The notes under the pieces are model-generated. The model was given only the letters and a program-made list of their open reading frames with translations, was not told the origin of the DNA and did no database searches. Below, piece after piece: positions 43,597-55,500 of a DNA stretch of 64,000 bases. This DNA is from Nigrospora sphaerica (taxonomy: Eukaryota > Ascomycota > Sordariomycetes > Amphisphaeriales > Apiosporaceae), in assembly GCA_018287875.1 (NCBI GenBank), contig JAGVVL010000001.1, positions 5,518,001 to 5,582,000 on the forward strand, read 5' to 3'. Position 1 is the first letter of the stretch; the number at the start of each line of letters is the position of its first letter. Position numbers and translations under genes: made by a program.

Positions 43597-46167
43597 TTAA
43601 ATGTCTTTCTTGTATGGTGCTATGCCTTTCTTAATCTCGCCAACGATCTCGGCGGCCTCCTCGACGCTCCTGGCCTCGAAGTCATATCGTTTCTCCTCGT
43701 TTTCTTTGAACACAAGTAACTGGTGGCATGTCATGTTAGCGAAGCGGTTACGTGTCTACCAGCAAAACCGGCATGCGCCTACCTTGAGGTTGGCCGGGTG
43801 TCTGCGCGAGACTGTGCAACCAATCACGCTGCTGAAGTGCATCGTCGTCGTTTTGCCACCTTCGCGCGTCGCCTTGCCTCCTGACGAGTGCTGGATGGTA
43901 ATGTACTCGCCGTCGATTCGCAGGATGCGTTCGTTCATGTTCACGAACCGCATGGCCTGCTTGCGCCAGACGATGTACTTCTTGACGCTGATGGCCCCGC
44001 TGGCAGCCTCGTCCAGCTGCATGCTCTCTTGCGCGAGGGGATGCGGTGCTGCCGCCTTGTCCTTCTTCTTCTTGGGGTTGGTGGTGCTATCCCAGACGTG
44101 TATCTTGGGCGCCGAGCTGCTGGGGGAGCCGGTGTGGGTGAGGGGGCCATCGGTTGCAAAGCGCCGACGATGCAGCTCCAAGTCGGTTACATTGCCGATC
44201 GAGGAAACGGTGCGGTCCAGCATGACGACAGCGCCGGTGGGAAGTTTCAGCACGTGGGCGTTCCTATCCAGCCGTCGCTTGAGACAGACTTCCTCGAGGA
44301 TCTCGGCCAGGTACTTCTCCGTCGTCACCTCCATCGTCACCATCTGGCCAGGGGTGGCATCCGTAGAAAATATGCGAACCCGCAGGAAGCGCTTCTCGCC
44401 CCGATTGGCGGGCACCGGTGCCTCCGTGGGCGGCGCAGGCTTGTCAGCATGGACCGTGTCATGACGGTAGGTGGTGTTGATGATGGGATTCGGCCGCGGA
44501 AAATCGGGTGGTGGGAGAAGGGATGTTTGGGTCTGCGGCGTGTTTTTCGGCGTCGTCTCTTGTTCCTCCTCCTCTACCTCGGCGGCTTCCTGTTGGCCAT
44601 ATTGCGGCGTAGCTTCTTGGTTTTCTTCAAACTCCTCCTCCGAGGCCTGAACCAGCCCAAAGTCATCAAAGACTTTGTTGTTAGTCCGCCGCCCTGCGCG
44701 GTTATTAGCCGTCGTGAACGAATTCACGGGTTTCTTGCGCTCTAGCGGAGGGAAATCATCGTCCACTTCGTCTCCATCCACCATGCGCAGTGTCCACCAA
44801 TTCACATTCATCTTGTCCACGGGGATGGGCGGCTCGAGTTTCTCTTCATTGTACCTCCACAGACTCAGTCCGATCAGCTCGGCGACTGTCACCGGCCTGA
44901 AGCTGCCATCCTCCTCCTGAATGTTTCTTCGTATGAAGACCTCAAACGGCTTCGAGGGAGTCTTGCAGTATGGGACATAAATACGTAGTGACAGCGGGTC
45001 CGGATCGCCCTGACCCGAAAGCGAGGCGAATTGCTCGAAAGGCATCGCGGGCTTGGTGTTTTTAGCGTTGAGGGCATCCGACAGCAAGCTCCTTGGCTGT
45101 GCCATGCTCAGCGGCCGGATGATGCTCAGCGGCCTCGGCGGCGGGAGTGCCTCGAGACGCGGTGCTTCAGGCACCCGGAGAGGCTTTCGCACGGTGGACT
45201 GGCGCATGAGCTGTTTCGGAGGTGTCCCAACGAGCTGCTGGCCAGGAGAGGCGCCAACGGCGGGGTCCTCCACGTCGGCCAAGATCGAGGTGGAATCAAT
45301 ACTGTCACCAAATGCCGAAGAACCGTCAGAGAGGTCGGAATCCTCTTCCTCCTCGGCCAGGAGATCGCTTTCCTGTCTCTTGACATTGCCTTGGGTTGGC
45401 TCTTCGGCGATCTTGGCTTGCAGTTTGGCAGCCTTGGCGGCGGCCCTCGAGAGCTCCCTCTGCCTGTGGAAGCCGGAAGCGTCAAACTCATTGTCCGACG
45501 AGACCTCGCTGCTGGTGACGGTATCCCGCCTGGCTCTCTCCTTGACCGTCTCTAGGGCGGATTGTGAGCCCCGCCGTGCACCGGGCGCGGCGCGGGGTGA
45601 CGAAACAGTCGTCGTCTGCCGCAGGTTGGAAGACTGGATCGGAGAGGAGCCGGAGCGGTTCCTGAGGGGCATCTTGGCGAAGCGAATGCCTTGCGAAGCG
45701 CGCTGGTCTGTATCCTCGTCGCTCTCGTCGCTTAGGTCGCTGCTGTCGTCGTCTTCCATCTGCTCCCGCCGCCGCTCCCGCCGGCGCCTCGTAGCGACGC
45801 CGGGGCCATGGGTCTCTCCGCCACCCCCCGTGAGCATGCCGCCCTCCTCGGCCTCATCCTCCAGGGTCAGACCGGCTAGTCGAGGGGCAGCCTGAAAGTA
45901 TTCGGAAGCGATGGCGGTGGGGATGGGGGGCGAGTGGGTTCGCTTAATGTGGGCGGGATTGGAGCGCCAGCCAGCGGCCTTGAAGGGAACGGTGTTAAAG
46001 AAGCCATCGTTGAGGGTAATGAGACGCTCGCCAACGCCGTCGGCGACCTCGGTTAGGTAACTCGTTCGCAGTTGGTAGGCGACCAGACTGTGAGGACAAG
46101 GATTAGCGCGGCCCTGTGCGCCGTGGGATGTGCCGGAGTCCTACTCTTCAACCCGAATAAGAGACAT
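43597..46167 (-). CDS. TORC2 subunit SIN1/AVO1
   Basis: Minus-strand exons 46145-46167 (23 bases), 43783-46087 and 43597-43719. Phases close exactly, giving 816 aa. Sin1/Avo1 scaffolds TOR complex 2 and presents AGC kinases to Tor at the plasma membrane. Evidence: the start MSLIRVE joins across the first intron to DLVAYQLRTSYLTEV, the conserved Sin1 N-terminus. HIKRTHSPPIPTAIASEYF is highly typical of fungal Sin1. The CRIM domain (about residues 370-520) contains PLSLRIYVPYCKTP and VTVAELIGLSLWRYNEEKL. A Ras-binding-like domain (about 575-650) has YLAEILEEVCLKRRLD. The C-terminal PH domain (about 705-810) runs VKKYIVWRKQAMRF to VIGCTVSRRHPANLK and, in the last exon, LLVFKENEEKRYDFEA. A long acidic/Ser-rich region fills residues 90-360. 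It is divergent from the PRCC-like gene. Confidence 0.93.
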
Positions 46168-46812
46168 GTTGAATAAAGAGAGCCCGGGCTCGTGAGCAAA
46201 CTGGCACAGTATGCTGATCTCGCGGGTTGCGAGGCGAGGAGGAATGCCTCAGTCGTTCACGGAGTTGCTGGCCCTGGCCGTCGAGGTCCTGGCGCGCTGG
46301 AGCACAGCCCGCGTACGGAGGGACGTGGCGTACTACTGAACGTACCAAGGTTCTGGGAGCCCCCGGTGGTTGAAGAAGGAGGCGTGCGGGGACGTGATGA
46401 GCTTGCTGCTTCCGAACTCACAAGCTGTACCGGTCGCGTTTGCGTCAGTGTCCCAGTCTCCCAATCGAGGTTCCAGCCTGGCAGAGAAAGTGACGTTGGG
46501 ACATTGTGCTCCTGGCCCCAATCCCATACATGTGCAGGAGTAGAAGTAGCTCCCCCCCGGCTTTCTGGGAAATGCATACTACACATGGGCGCCGTAGGGG
46601 AGGTACGTACTAGGTAGCGCCTCCCCACATACAGGCGGGCGTTGGCTCGAATTTGAATGGAAGCACGCACCCCGGCCTAATATAGTACGGGCTAATAGTG
46701 AACCGACAATCACTACTACGTAACGCGACCTAAGGCTGATTGTCAACTCACTTCTGCTCTTTGTACATCATCTCAGAGCCCCTCACGACCACCCAACCAG
46801 CCTCGAATCAAG
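46168..46812. other. Divergent promoter region (SIN1 / PRCC-like)
   Basis: This 645-base spacer lies between outward-pointing starts. No distinctive element and no coding exon seen. Confidence 0.45.
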
Positions 46813-47985
46813 ATGGGCCTCGTCGAATACTCGGACTCGGAATCCGAATCGGAAAGCGTCGCCCAGCCGGCACCGGCCGCCGCCGCGCCCCCAGCCGCCG
46901 CGAACGCCAACGCGAAGAAGCCCGTCCAAAAGGTCGTCGACCGCTCGAACCCGCGCCGGATCGTCGTCAACCTGGGGGGCGCCGCGGGCCCCCACGAGGC
47001 GAAGCCGGAAGCGCGCGAAGACGAGCCGCCAGCGAAAAGAGCCCGGACAGGCGGCGGCGTATTTGGCGGCTTCGCCTCGCTGCTGCCGCCGCCGAAGAAC
47101 ACGGGGAAGCCATCGGCGCCGGCGACGAGCGGCCCCCACGGACAGGCGGCGCCCAGGCCCGGCGTCAACCTCAAGACGGGCGCGGCGCCCGGCTTCAGCC
47201 GAGGCCCAGCCGCCGACGGCGGCGACGGAGACGGAGATGAGGGCCCCGGCCAAAACGCGAACGCGCAGCCCTCCATACCGGCCGGACAGAAACCGGCCGA
47301 CGAGGTCAAACTGGTGGGGAAACCCTTAATGTTCAAGCCACTGTCGGTGTCGAGGAAGCCGGCCAAAAAGAACGCGGCCAAGGCTGCGCCGGCTGCCAAA
47401 GTCACGCCTACTTATGGCGCCGCGGCTCCCGCGGCCTCCCCAGCGCAGGAACCAGCGCCGCCGAAAAAGAAGGTGTCGCTCTTCGGTATATCGGACGAGC
47501 CCGAGGAGCCTGTATACGCCATCCCCGACGACGACTCCGCCGCGGCCGCGGATGCCATGTACACAGCCGACGCAACGCAGAGCCACGCCGAGGCGCTCGC
47601 GGCATACGATGCGCAGTTCGCCCACGCGCGGGCCGAGCCGAGCGCGTCGGCTCAGTCCGCCTCGCTCGACAGCATCGCGGCCGACATGAACCTGTCCAAG
47701 GCGGCGCGGCGGCAGTTGTTTGGGCGCACGGGGACCCCCGCCTCGTCACTCTCGGCGTCCAGCGTCGTCAACTTTAACATGGACCGCGAGTACGCCCACA
47801 ACGAGGAGGTGCGCGCCTCGGGCGAGCAGCAGGCCTTCAACCCCGTGCGCGCCATCGCGCCCGGCAAGCACAACCTGCGGCAGCTGGTCAACCAGGTCCA
47901 GACCCAGCGCGAGGCTCTGGAGGAGAGCTTTGCCAAGGGCAAGAGCAACCGGAACGAGGCGGGCTCGCGCTACGGATGGAGGTGA
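46813..47985 (+). CDS. PRCC-like protein (mitotic checkpoint regulator / splicing factor family)
   Basis: Single exon of 390 aa. It starts with the family hallmark MGLVEYSDSESESES. A Pro/Ala/Gly-rich disordered body follows with GGGVFGGFASLLPPPKN and MFKPLSVSRKPAKK. The conserved C-terminus reads LNFN-like VVNFNMDREYAHNEEVRA, then FNPVRAIAPGKHNLRQLVNQ and SFAKGKSNRNEAGSRYGWR. This start and end pair defines the PRCC domain. Human PRCC is a nuclear protein that binds MAD2B and is found with splicing factors, and fungal members are often annotated as mitotic checkpoint regulator MAD2B-interacting. Function here is inferred. The GC-rich DNA creates long false frames on both strands. Its stop is 153 bases from the end of the converging DUF7582 gene. 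Confidence 0.86.
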   Translation: MGLVEYSDSESESESVAQPAPAAAAPPAAANANAKKPVQKVVDRSNPRRIVVNLGGAAGPHEAKPEAREDEPPAKRARTGGGVFGGFASLLPPPKNTGKPSAPATSGPHGQAAPRPGVNLKTGAAPGFSRGPAADGGDGDGDEGPGQNANAQPSIPAGQKPADEVKLVGKPLMFKPLSVSRKPAKKNAAKAAPAAKVTPTYGAAAPAASPAQEPAPPKKKVSLFGISDEPEEPVYAIPDDDSAAAADAMYTADATQSHAEALAAYDAQFAHARAEPSASAQSASLDSIAADMNLSKAARRQLFGRTGTPASSLSASSVVNFNMDREYAHNEEVRASGEQQAFNPVRAIAPGKHNLRQLVNQVQTQREALEESFAKGKSNRNEAGSRYGWR

Positions 47986-48138
47986 TCTTCTGGTCATCTA
48001 TGGTCAGGCCAAGTGCCAGGCACGGCGGGCGGGAAATGCGAGTCACGGCAAGACGAAGCCCGTAGGTATATGGTACATGACATTGCTCGGGGGCGTCGTT
48101 ATTCATTACATAGGCAGGATTGCTCTTGCCGTGCTGTC

Positions 48139-49740
48139 TCATCTTAACAGGTCTACGGGCGCTGTTTTCGCCCGGCTCATGGAACCGTCCCCTGAGAAGA
48201 GGAATCCCCACTCACCGCGTGTGATTGGGGATATATCGTCAAACCCATTCGGCGTCAGAGGGCCCTGCCTCTGGCTGTCCACCGAGAGCCTCGACATGCC
48301 GCCTGCCCCCGTCAGCGATTCTTGGCGCTGGAGCATGGCATCTATCGACGAACCCAGACTGTTCCAGCAGGGGTGTGCCGACGCTGGCGGCCGCGCCGTC
48401 AAATCTTCGTCTTCTTCGCCGTCGTCTGCTACGGCGAGTCGGTCGATCTTGATCTCGAGCTCCACAGCCTCCTCTCTGGCCCCGACCTCTCCCTCAATCT
48501 CAGCCGACCTCGGCTGGATAATCTCAGGGCTGATCGCCCTGGGCTTCCTGAGAGACTTATCGAAAGTAGTCTGCAACTTCAGGACCGGCGCTTTTGCTGG
48601 TGGCGTGCCAATTCTGAGTATGTTTCGTCTCTTCTTCTCGGGCTCAGCCGGGAGGTTGTTCATCTCGCCCTGTGTCTCCTCGGGCGGCATCTCGAATGCG
48701 CCCGCCCTCTCCCACCCACCGTATGCTCTCCGGTACATGCGCTCCACGTCGCCGAGGGCGCTGGCGCTCACGCCGATCCAGTCGTAGTTTCGATGTAGGT
48801 CGGGCTTGGAGACGGGGCGGCCAGCGTTGGCCAGTACGAGGCGGCGGAGCTCGTCGACGGCGTCCTCGATCCGGGCACGGCTCTCTCCGGGCACTAGGGG
48901 TGACGCCAAGGACGATGGCGGCAGCGTGGTACGAGCATAGGCCGACAAGGCGGCCTTGAAGGTGTACAGCCTATCAAGGCCTAGCAAGGTCAGGCCTTCG
49001 GAAGAAAAGAGAACCTCGTTCTGCAAAATGGATTGGCGGATGAGGTCGCTGTTGAGGCCACAAGAAGCAGCTGTGGCGGCGGGCGGAAACAAACTTCGGT
49101 TGCTGCCAAATTTCCGCTCCGCCTTAGCAAAGGTTGTGCGTAGCGTCTTTTCCTCCTTGGGTGTGAGTGAGTGAACCTGGAGAAGGCGGACGCCAAGAGG
49201 GTTAGGGCAGCCAACCGGGACGCTTGACGCCGCCGACGTTGCTGTCGAGACGGAAGAAGGCGTACTGGGGACGGAGCTGCCGGATGTGAAGGGCCACCGC
49301 CGCGGCGTGGCAATGGGCTCTGTAGGGGGTGGGAAGGTTGGTGATGTGGTGGTGCTGCAGGTGGAGCCGTAGCCCGAGTCAGAGGCTGTCGACGACGCGG
49401 TCGACGCCGAGGAAAGAGAGGCGATGGAGGCGTTGGTACCCCGGCGCACCAACTGCCGGATGCCTGTCACGGGCGCGGCGAAGAGCGAGGGGGAGGAATT
49501 AGTGGTGGTCCAGAACTCAGGCGTGTTCGGTGTCGATGCGGTGGAGGATGTGGGTGTGGCGCAAGACGGGACTTGGTAGTCCCGGCGGATCACAATCAGG
49601 GTTACGGGGACTGCCTTGCGGGCCAGCCGCTTCGAGGCATACTCGAGGGCCTGTGTGAGATGGGAAGGCAGGTGCTGGGTATCCAGCAGGGAGGTGCCGG
49701 CCTCGAGGGGCGAGGAGATGCGTTGCTTCAGCAGCGACAT
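48139..49740 (-). CDS. Fungal DUF7582-type hypothetical protein
   Basis: Single exon of 533 aa from MSLLKQRISSPLEAG. The frame extends 33 codons further upstream, but that part is low-complexity leader and the Met at 49740 starts the conserved stretch. N-terminal block: HLTQALEYASKRLARKAVPV then TLIVIRRDYQVP. After a Ser/Thr-rich insert (about residues 65-185) comes LGVRLLQVHSLTPKEEKTLR, KAERKFGSN, CGLNSDLIRQSILQNEVLFS and LTLLGLDRLYTFKAALSAYA. Then DAVDELRRLVLANAGRPVSK and NYDWIGVSASALGDVERMYR end near residue 350. This order matches uncharacterised Sordariomycete/Eurotiomycete proteins that I recall under DUF7582. No catalytic motif was seen. The last 180 residues are charged and disordered. 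The function is unknown. Confidence 0.75.
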   Translation of the reverse strand: MSLLKQRISSPLEAGTSLLDTQHLPSHLTQALEYASKRLARKAVPVTLIVIRRDYQVPSCATPTSSTASTPNTPEFWTTTNSSPSLFAAPVTGIRQLVRRGTNASIASLSSASTASSTASDSGYGSTCSTTTSPTFPPPTEPIATPRRWPFTSGSSVPSTPSSVSTATSAASSVPVGCPNPLGVRLLQVHSLTPKEEKTLRTTFAKAERKFGSNRSLFPPAATAASCGLNSDLIRQSILQNEVLFSSEGLTLLGLDRLYTFKAALSAYARTTLPPSSLASPLVPGESRARIEDAVDELRRLVLANAGRPVSKPDLHRNYDWIGVSASALGDVERMYRRAYGGWERAGAFEMPPEETQGEMNNLPAEPEKKRRNILRIGTPPAKAPVLKLQTTFDKSLRKPRAISPEIIQPRSAEIEGEVGAREEAVELEIKIDRLAVADDGEEDEDLTARPPASAHPCWNSLGSSIDAMLQRQESLTGAGGMSRLSVDSQRQGPLTPNGFDDISPITRGEWGFLFSGDGSMSRAKTAPVDLLR

Positions 49741-52577
49741 GGCGATGGAGCTGGCGAGGTGGGGGCGCAAATCGCCAAACAGCGTGAAGGAGAGACAAGA
49801 GAGTGTCGGGGAGGCAAGATGGAAAGAGAGGCTGTGCACGAGTACGACGTTGCAACGGAGGGTGAATTATGCCGGCCGCTTCTCAGAATAGGACGCGGAT
49901 GGACGATGCCAGGGTGTTCATGTCCTGCTGGGATGCGTCTTTGTCATCTGTCGTGGTGATGGACGGATGGATCTACTGCCGGGAACCAGGATTTCGGCCG
50001 GGTGGAGGAGGGCCAAGGGCAGTGTATAAGTAGAAAAGTGGTGGCGATGTTATCCAGGGCCCGGGTGGGCGGGTAGGATCCGAAAATGGAAACCGAGCTT
50101 TGAAACATGAAACAAGCGGCGGATAGATTGTGGTGAGATGTTGTGTAAGGCCTCGGGTCTGGACGTATTTGGGAACTGGCGAGTATAGCGGCCGTGTCCG
50201 GGGGGACGTGGTTGGGAGCCGGAGCGAGGAGAGGAGATGAGAGAGAGCGAGCGGGTAAGGATGGGAAGAATGGAGAAAGGGACCTGCGTGATGTGGGGAC
50301 GCAGAGTGGGATCGGGATGTCAGTATAAAAAAAGCATAGGCGGCTATCACGACGACGAAAAAAGGCGGGCACGCCATGCACCTGCATGCACACAACCTTA
50401 ATCGTGGGAAACGAAACGAAATGGGATGACCCCCGGCAGGGCGAGGCCCGCAATGAAACAAACGAGGCACCCACATATACATACATACTTGGGGGGACTG
50501 GCACCGGACACACGCACGCGGCATCAGTCAGCCGACAAGCAACAACATTGGCACGTCCCGCTGGGTGGGAAGCCCCCCTTCTTCCGGTACGTAGATGGAG
50601 ATAAGCAAGCAAAAGGGGTCGTACCGACCAAGTAAAAACACAAGAGCGTGGGACAGATGCAGGGCGCCTCGATTCTGCAAGGTGACCCGGAAGCCCCGCC
50701 AGCGGAACCGTGGTAGCTGACAGGGATGGGCAAAGCAGCAGTTGAATGCCCCCCGGAGCCGAAAAGCAAGGTTCGGATTCTTCGAGAACAACCTCACCTC
50801 ACCTCGGCCAGGGCGGGCTCGCTTGCTCGCATGGATGCTACTAAATTCGGGCCCTCGTGGTTGACGCTGCTTCCGACACCCAAAGTGAACACACTCCCGG
50901 CCGATGACTGACTGCCCGCTGGCTAGGCCGATCGGCTGGGACCTCTTCGGCCAGGCGGGAGGAGCAATGAACAGAGGGAATGTCTCGGATTGCTTTCAGC
51001 ACGCGAGCCACGGCACAGGGAGTGGGGATAGGGATTGAAACATTGCTAGCATCAAGAGGGAGACGGGCAAGCTGATGATAGACTCTGACGAGCTGCCAAC
51101 CCCTCAGCCTTTCCCCAGTGGCTCGGCTGCCTTCCCATCCCGCTTGGCGTGTGCACAACTACCATCTTGATGCTGACGGACCGCACGGGATTGGAGGGCC
51201 GGTAGCATCTCGCAGGCCCACGGACGGGCACGGATGGGCCGGGGAACGGGATGCAATTGCCGTGCGAACACGCGTCTTCGTCCTATCACGTCGGCCAGGC
51301 TGAGGATGACATGGCGCTCTGACGCGCGAGGCGGCCGGCGACGGCTTGTGATGAAGAGCAGCATCCCATGACGAAACCACACTGGACAACGAATTGCCCC
51401 CGGCATCCTCACGGACGCGAACCCGTCTCCGGCCCTCATTCGGCGAACGACCGGGGAGAAGGTGATGCACCCACTTCGTGGAGAAGGAGAGAGAAGAACC
51501 GACTTCCATCCCAGTTCGTCTCCCGCTCGTCCCCGCAAATCACACCTTGACTAAAGTAGCCCGGGCGGTTAAGGGACCAAAATAGCTGCCGAGGAACGGG
51601 GGGGTGGGGAGTGGAGGCAGAGCCAGAGAGGCCAGATGCAGATGCAGATGCAGATGCAGCCAGGGCAGTCCGGCCTTCCCAGAACATGCCCCACTCCCAC
51701 TCCCACCTCCACTCACTCACTCCCCAGCGCTCCCCTCCAGCCCTCTCTGTCTCTTCTGCTTCTCGTGCAACCGGATGAACCCCTCACTAAAAACCGTCCA
51801 GCCATCGTCATCGCCTTCCCTCTTTCATAGGCCGGCTAAAAATAGGCCCCATCATCCCCATGTGCCTGGAGATCCGGGGGCCCCCCTGCTTCGGCGCCTC
51901 GACCACTCCAGATGACATGTACTCACCTCACCATTCAAACCTGCAAATTCGCCTTTCTTGCCCCCCTCGGCAGCTTTTTATAGCTTTCGTTACATTCCAT
52001 ACCTACCTCTCCTCTGCCGTTAGTTGTCATCGTTCGCGTCCAACCAGTGAATCCCCACGTCGCTCTGTTTTGCGCCTCCCGTCTGCATCACCGTCATTTC
52101 GCAAACACAGGTCGCATTCATTGCTGCTTTGCCCCTTGCCTTGGCCCGCCACGCCCCTGCCTGGGTTACCAAGGCAGGTAGTGAATGCACTGCAGTCTAG
52201 CTACGTATTTTGCGCTGTATATCCTCATTAACAAGCTACCTTGGCTCGCCGGCAATTGCCATTCGCTTTCAGCTGCCACCAGACAGACCCCCCACACCGG
52301 AAACCTCAAAAGTGCAACAGTGCAACGGACTATGCGGCTGCGTAACCAGCCGTCAACCATTGATGCCTTCCCTCTCGCAAAGACGCCGGCCACGCCCGCG
52401 CTATGTATGCTTCAGTTCGCTCGCGTGAAATCCTCCTAGTCATGTCGTGCCAGGGCTCCTCCGACCCTTCACCGTACGTTGGCCTCGTGGAGCTCACTCA
52501 TCGTTTGCATGCTCAAGTCGGCCAAGCTCTCAACCGGTTCCGACGACCCGGCCGAGTGCTCCCAGTCTTGCGAGGTA
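49741..52577. other. Long intergenic region
   Basis: Upstream flank of the DUF7582 gene (left) and 3' flank of the giant deubiquitinase gene (right). It contains an (AGATGC)4 repeat at 51634-51657 and C/T-rich blocks. The open frames on both strands lack motifs, and no gene could be supported. Confidence 0.45.
51634..51657. repeat. (AGATGC)4 hexanucleotide repeat
   Basis: Four tandem AGATGC units seen directly, in the long gap between the DUF7582 gene and the deubiquitinase gene. Confidence 0.9.
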
Positions 52578-55500
52578 TCAGTTCATGTCGTCCAGCGTGG
52601 CCGAGGAAGAGTCGCTCCACATACCGGAACCTTCGTCTTCGATCTCGTCGATGACCAGCTGTCGCACCTGCTCAAGAACCGCTGCCACATCATCAGCCAC
52701 TCACCCAAAAGAAAATTATAACATTGGGTAGTGAAGAGAAGGAGAGCAGACAGAAAATCTCCGCCAAGACTGCAGCAGACGTACCTGGATAGTATTCCTC
52801 GTAGTCGCGCCTCGACATCTCGCTACTTCCCGCCTCGGATGGAAAGAAAACCCCGCAACCCTTGACCATGCGCTCTAGACAGCCGACAGCGTTGCGAGGC
52901 GCCTGTGCTCTCCGGCGGATATACGTGTCTTGCATATAATCCAAACAGGCCACCCCTAACTCTTTGCCTGCGTTTGCCAGGGCCTGCCGTTTGGTGGTAT
53001 CGGCGGTGGTGGGCGACCTTGACACTGCCTCCATCAAAAGAAACTCCTGTACGAGGCTTTCCGTATCGGAGCTTACGGCTTCATCCGCACAGGCGAGGAG
53101 CCCCGGAACCCATTTATGGAAGTCCTGCAGGCTTTGCATGCGCACAACTTCTGAACTGTCTTCCGTTACCCGCGAACCGTCGTAGACCTCCTTGAAGAAC
53201 TCGAGGAAGCAAGCCGCTTCCGTGTTCTGCATGTGGCGGCATTGGTGACAGATATGGTCGATCAAACGCTGAACACTCGCCGCTGTGCTGCTGTTCCGCA
53301 CGAATGCAGCCGCCACACGCAGGTACGGAGCAACCGAATGCGCGACTGGCTGCCCGGAGATGCCCGACCGCAGCGCTGCCAAGATGCTGTTGTCCATGAT
53401 TGGGTGTAGTTCCATCAGGCGCACGATGATCGAGTCCGTGGCCACGGCATTCTGGTTAATCTGGATCAGTTTGTCGACAAAGGCGTTGACGCTGGTGCCA
53501 GGAAGCGTCCTGTGAAGTAGATTGATCTCCTCGGCCGTGTAGGGTATCGACTGACCGTGGATCGCCATCTCCCGGCGTTCATCCGCCGTCTCGGCAATGG
53601 CTGACTGGTCCGATACTGTGTCATCCATATAGCCGAGTAACGTGTCGATCAATGCGATGATGTACTCGTAGCTAGGCGGGCCCCTAGCCACCCGTCTGTT
53701 GATGGTGTGGACCATGCGAGCATACTGAGGAGGAAGGTCTATCGTGCTGTCGGCTCCGACAATCAGGAGGAGCTTCCAAAGAAAGTCAGCCTGCAAGAGA
53801 GCGCCCGACTCCACCCGGCCGAGCTGTGCGAACTCGGCCATGGTGCCGAAGTATTCTGGCCAAGCACGAAGGCTGACGTGGAAAGTATCCCAAAGCGCCA
53901 CAAAGGCGCGCACTGCAGCAGTGACGCATTTGCCACCTAATGACCCCCTCATGTCCATAATGCCGTACTCCACGGGGAAAGCCTGTCGGAGGCAGCCGAA
54001 CGCCCATGCAAGCAAGCTGCTGGTAGACTGCCGGATGGCCTGTTCGGCGTTCCGTTGCAGCAGATTGCGCAAAGCCTCTACGTGTTCGGTCAAATACCGA
54101 AACATGGCCAAACAACACCGCGGGCAGTTCTTGCACACCATGACCACGACGTGGAGCACTCCGTCATAGTCGGGCGTGTCCTTGGCACGTGAAGCGACTT
54201 GATCCAGATAGCCCAAGGCGGCGTCCATCGCGGCATCTTCGGTCTCGTGGTCCTTGGAACACGCAGACCCGCAGGCTGTACTCAGGACCTTCCTCACGAG
54301 TGGGCCATAGACAGCATCATTCAGACAGTATCTGTGTACCACCGCCCAGTTGTCGGCCTTTACAGGAGCTTCCAGATCGGGCGGGATGCTGAACTTCAGT
54401 GGACTGGGCTTTCCTGACAACTCCAGAAGATCCTGCTCCCTCCTCACCGAGGAAGACCGCTGGTAGAAGAGCATGTAGGCGCTGTATACCTTATCGTAGA
54501 CAGTGTTTTCGAACGGTTGACGATGATCAGACCCGCCAAAACAAGCGTTCTCCATGTGTGCTGGGTCCCAAGCCAAAACACTGTCGTCGTTGAACTCCAT
54601 CCAGGATGGCGCACTCGCCAAGCCAGGGCGTTCCCGAATAAAGGAGTAATAGTGTCCGGACTCGGCGTTACCCGAGTGTACGAGGACACCAACCAACTCG
54701 AAGGTATCCGGCTCGGCGCGGCCGGATGGGTCGCTGAGGCCCTCAACCGTGTATGGTTGCATGTCGATCTTGTCTGGAAAAGGGAAAAAGTCGTTGATCT
54801 TGCTGCGTTGCAGCGTCCGCAAGTTAAAGTCGAACCGCTTGAGGTGGAAGATGAGGTTGTCTGGGAGCTCTTTGAGACACGCCCTCTTGACTGCATCGAC
54901 ATGTCGATCACACATCTCGCATTTGTACTTGTTGTCCCCCTCCATTATTTCCCCATCGACGTAGGCTTGCAGGCTTTCCTCGAGACCTGCCTTGCCCTTG
55001 ATATCACATTGGATGGCAGAGAAGGGCTCGATGCGCTCAGAAATATGCTCGCACTCCTTGGACTTGACTTGCTGCACGAGTTGTCCACCATAGATGGACT
55101 TTAACGTTCTCTTCGCCTTGTCATCCGGGAGCTGAGCCTCCCAGCGGTCGAAGAGAAGATTGTAGAACTCGTCGACATCCATCTGGTTGTGAATGTCTAT
55201 GGGTGTCTCGTCGTAGGTCATGATGGAGGCCACGCATGGGCCAGGATCCACGAACCGACGGGCGCTGTATTGAAGCTGTGCAAACAGCATCTGTGTCTCA
55301 CTCAGGAGCTGGTGCGTTTCCGGATCCGCAACAGGCGTTTCCAACATGAAGCGCCGGAAACCCGTGTTCATGAACAGTTGCGTGAACAGCGAGTTCAGAT
55401 AGCACGTATTGGAAAGATTGCGCAGCCCCGAGTACCCGCAGGGTGACCGAACTGCCTTGTGCCGATCATAGAACTGGGTCAGCTCGTACGGGTACGGATC

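Noticed and set aside
43888..45555. Plus-strand open frames over SIN1
   Set aside because: Shadows of the conserved minus-strand SIN1 coding sequence.
49944..50612. Minus-strand frame of 222 codons upstream of the DUF7582 gene
   Set aside because: Pro/Ser/His-rich with no motif, overlapped by an equally long frame in another phase. Looks like C/T-rich promoter or leader DNA.
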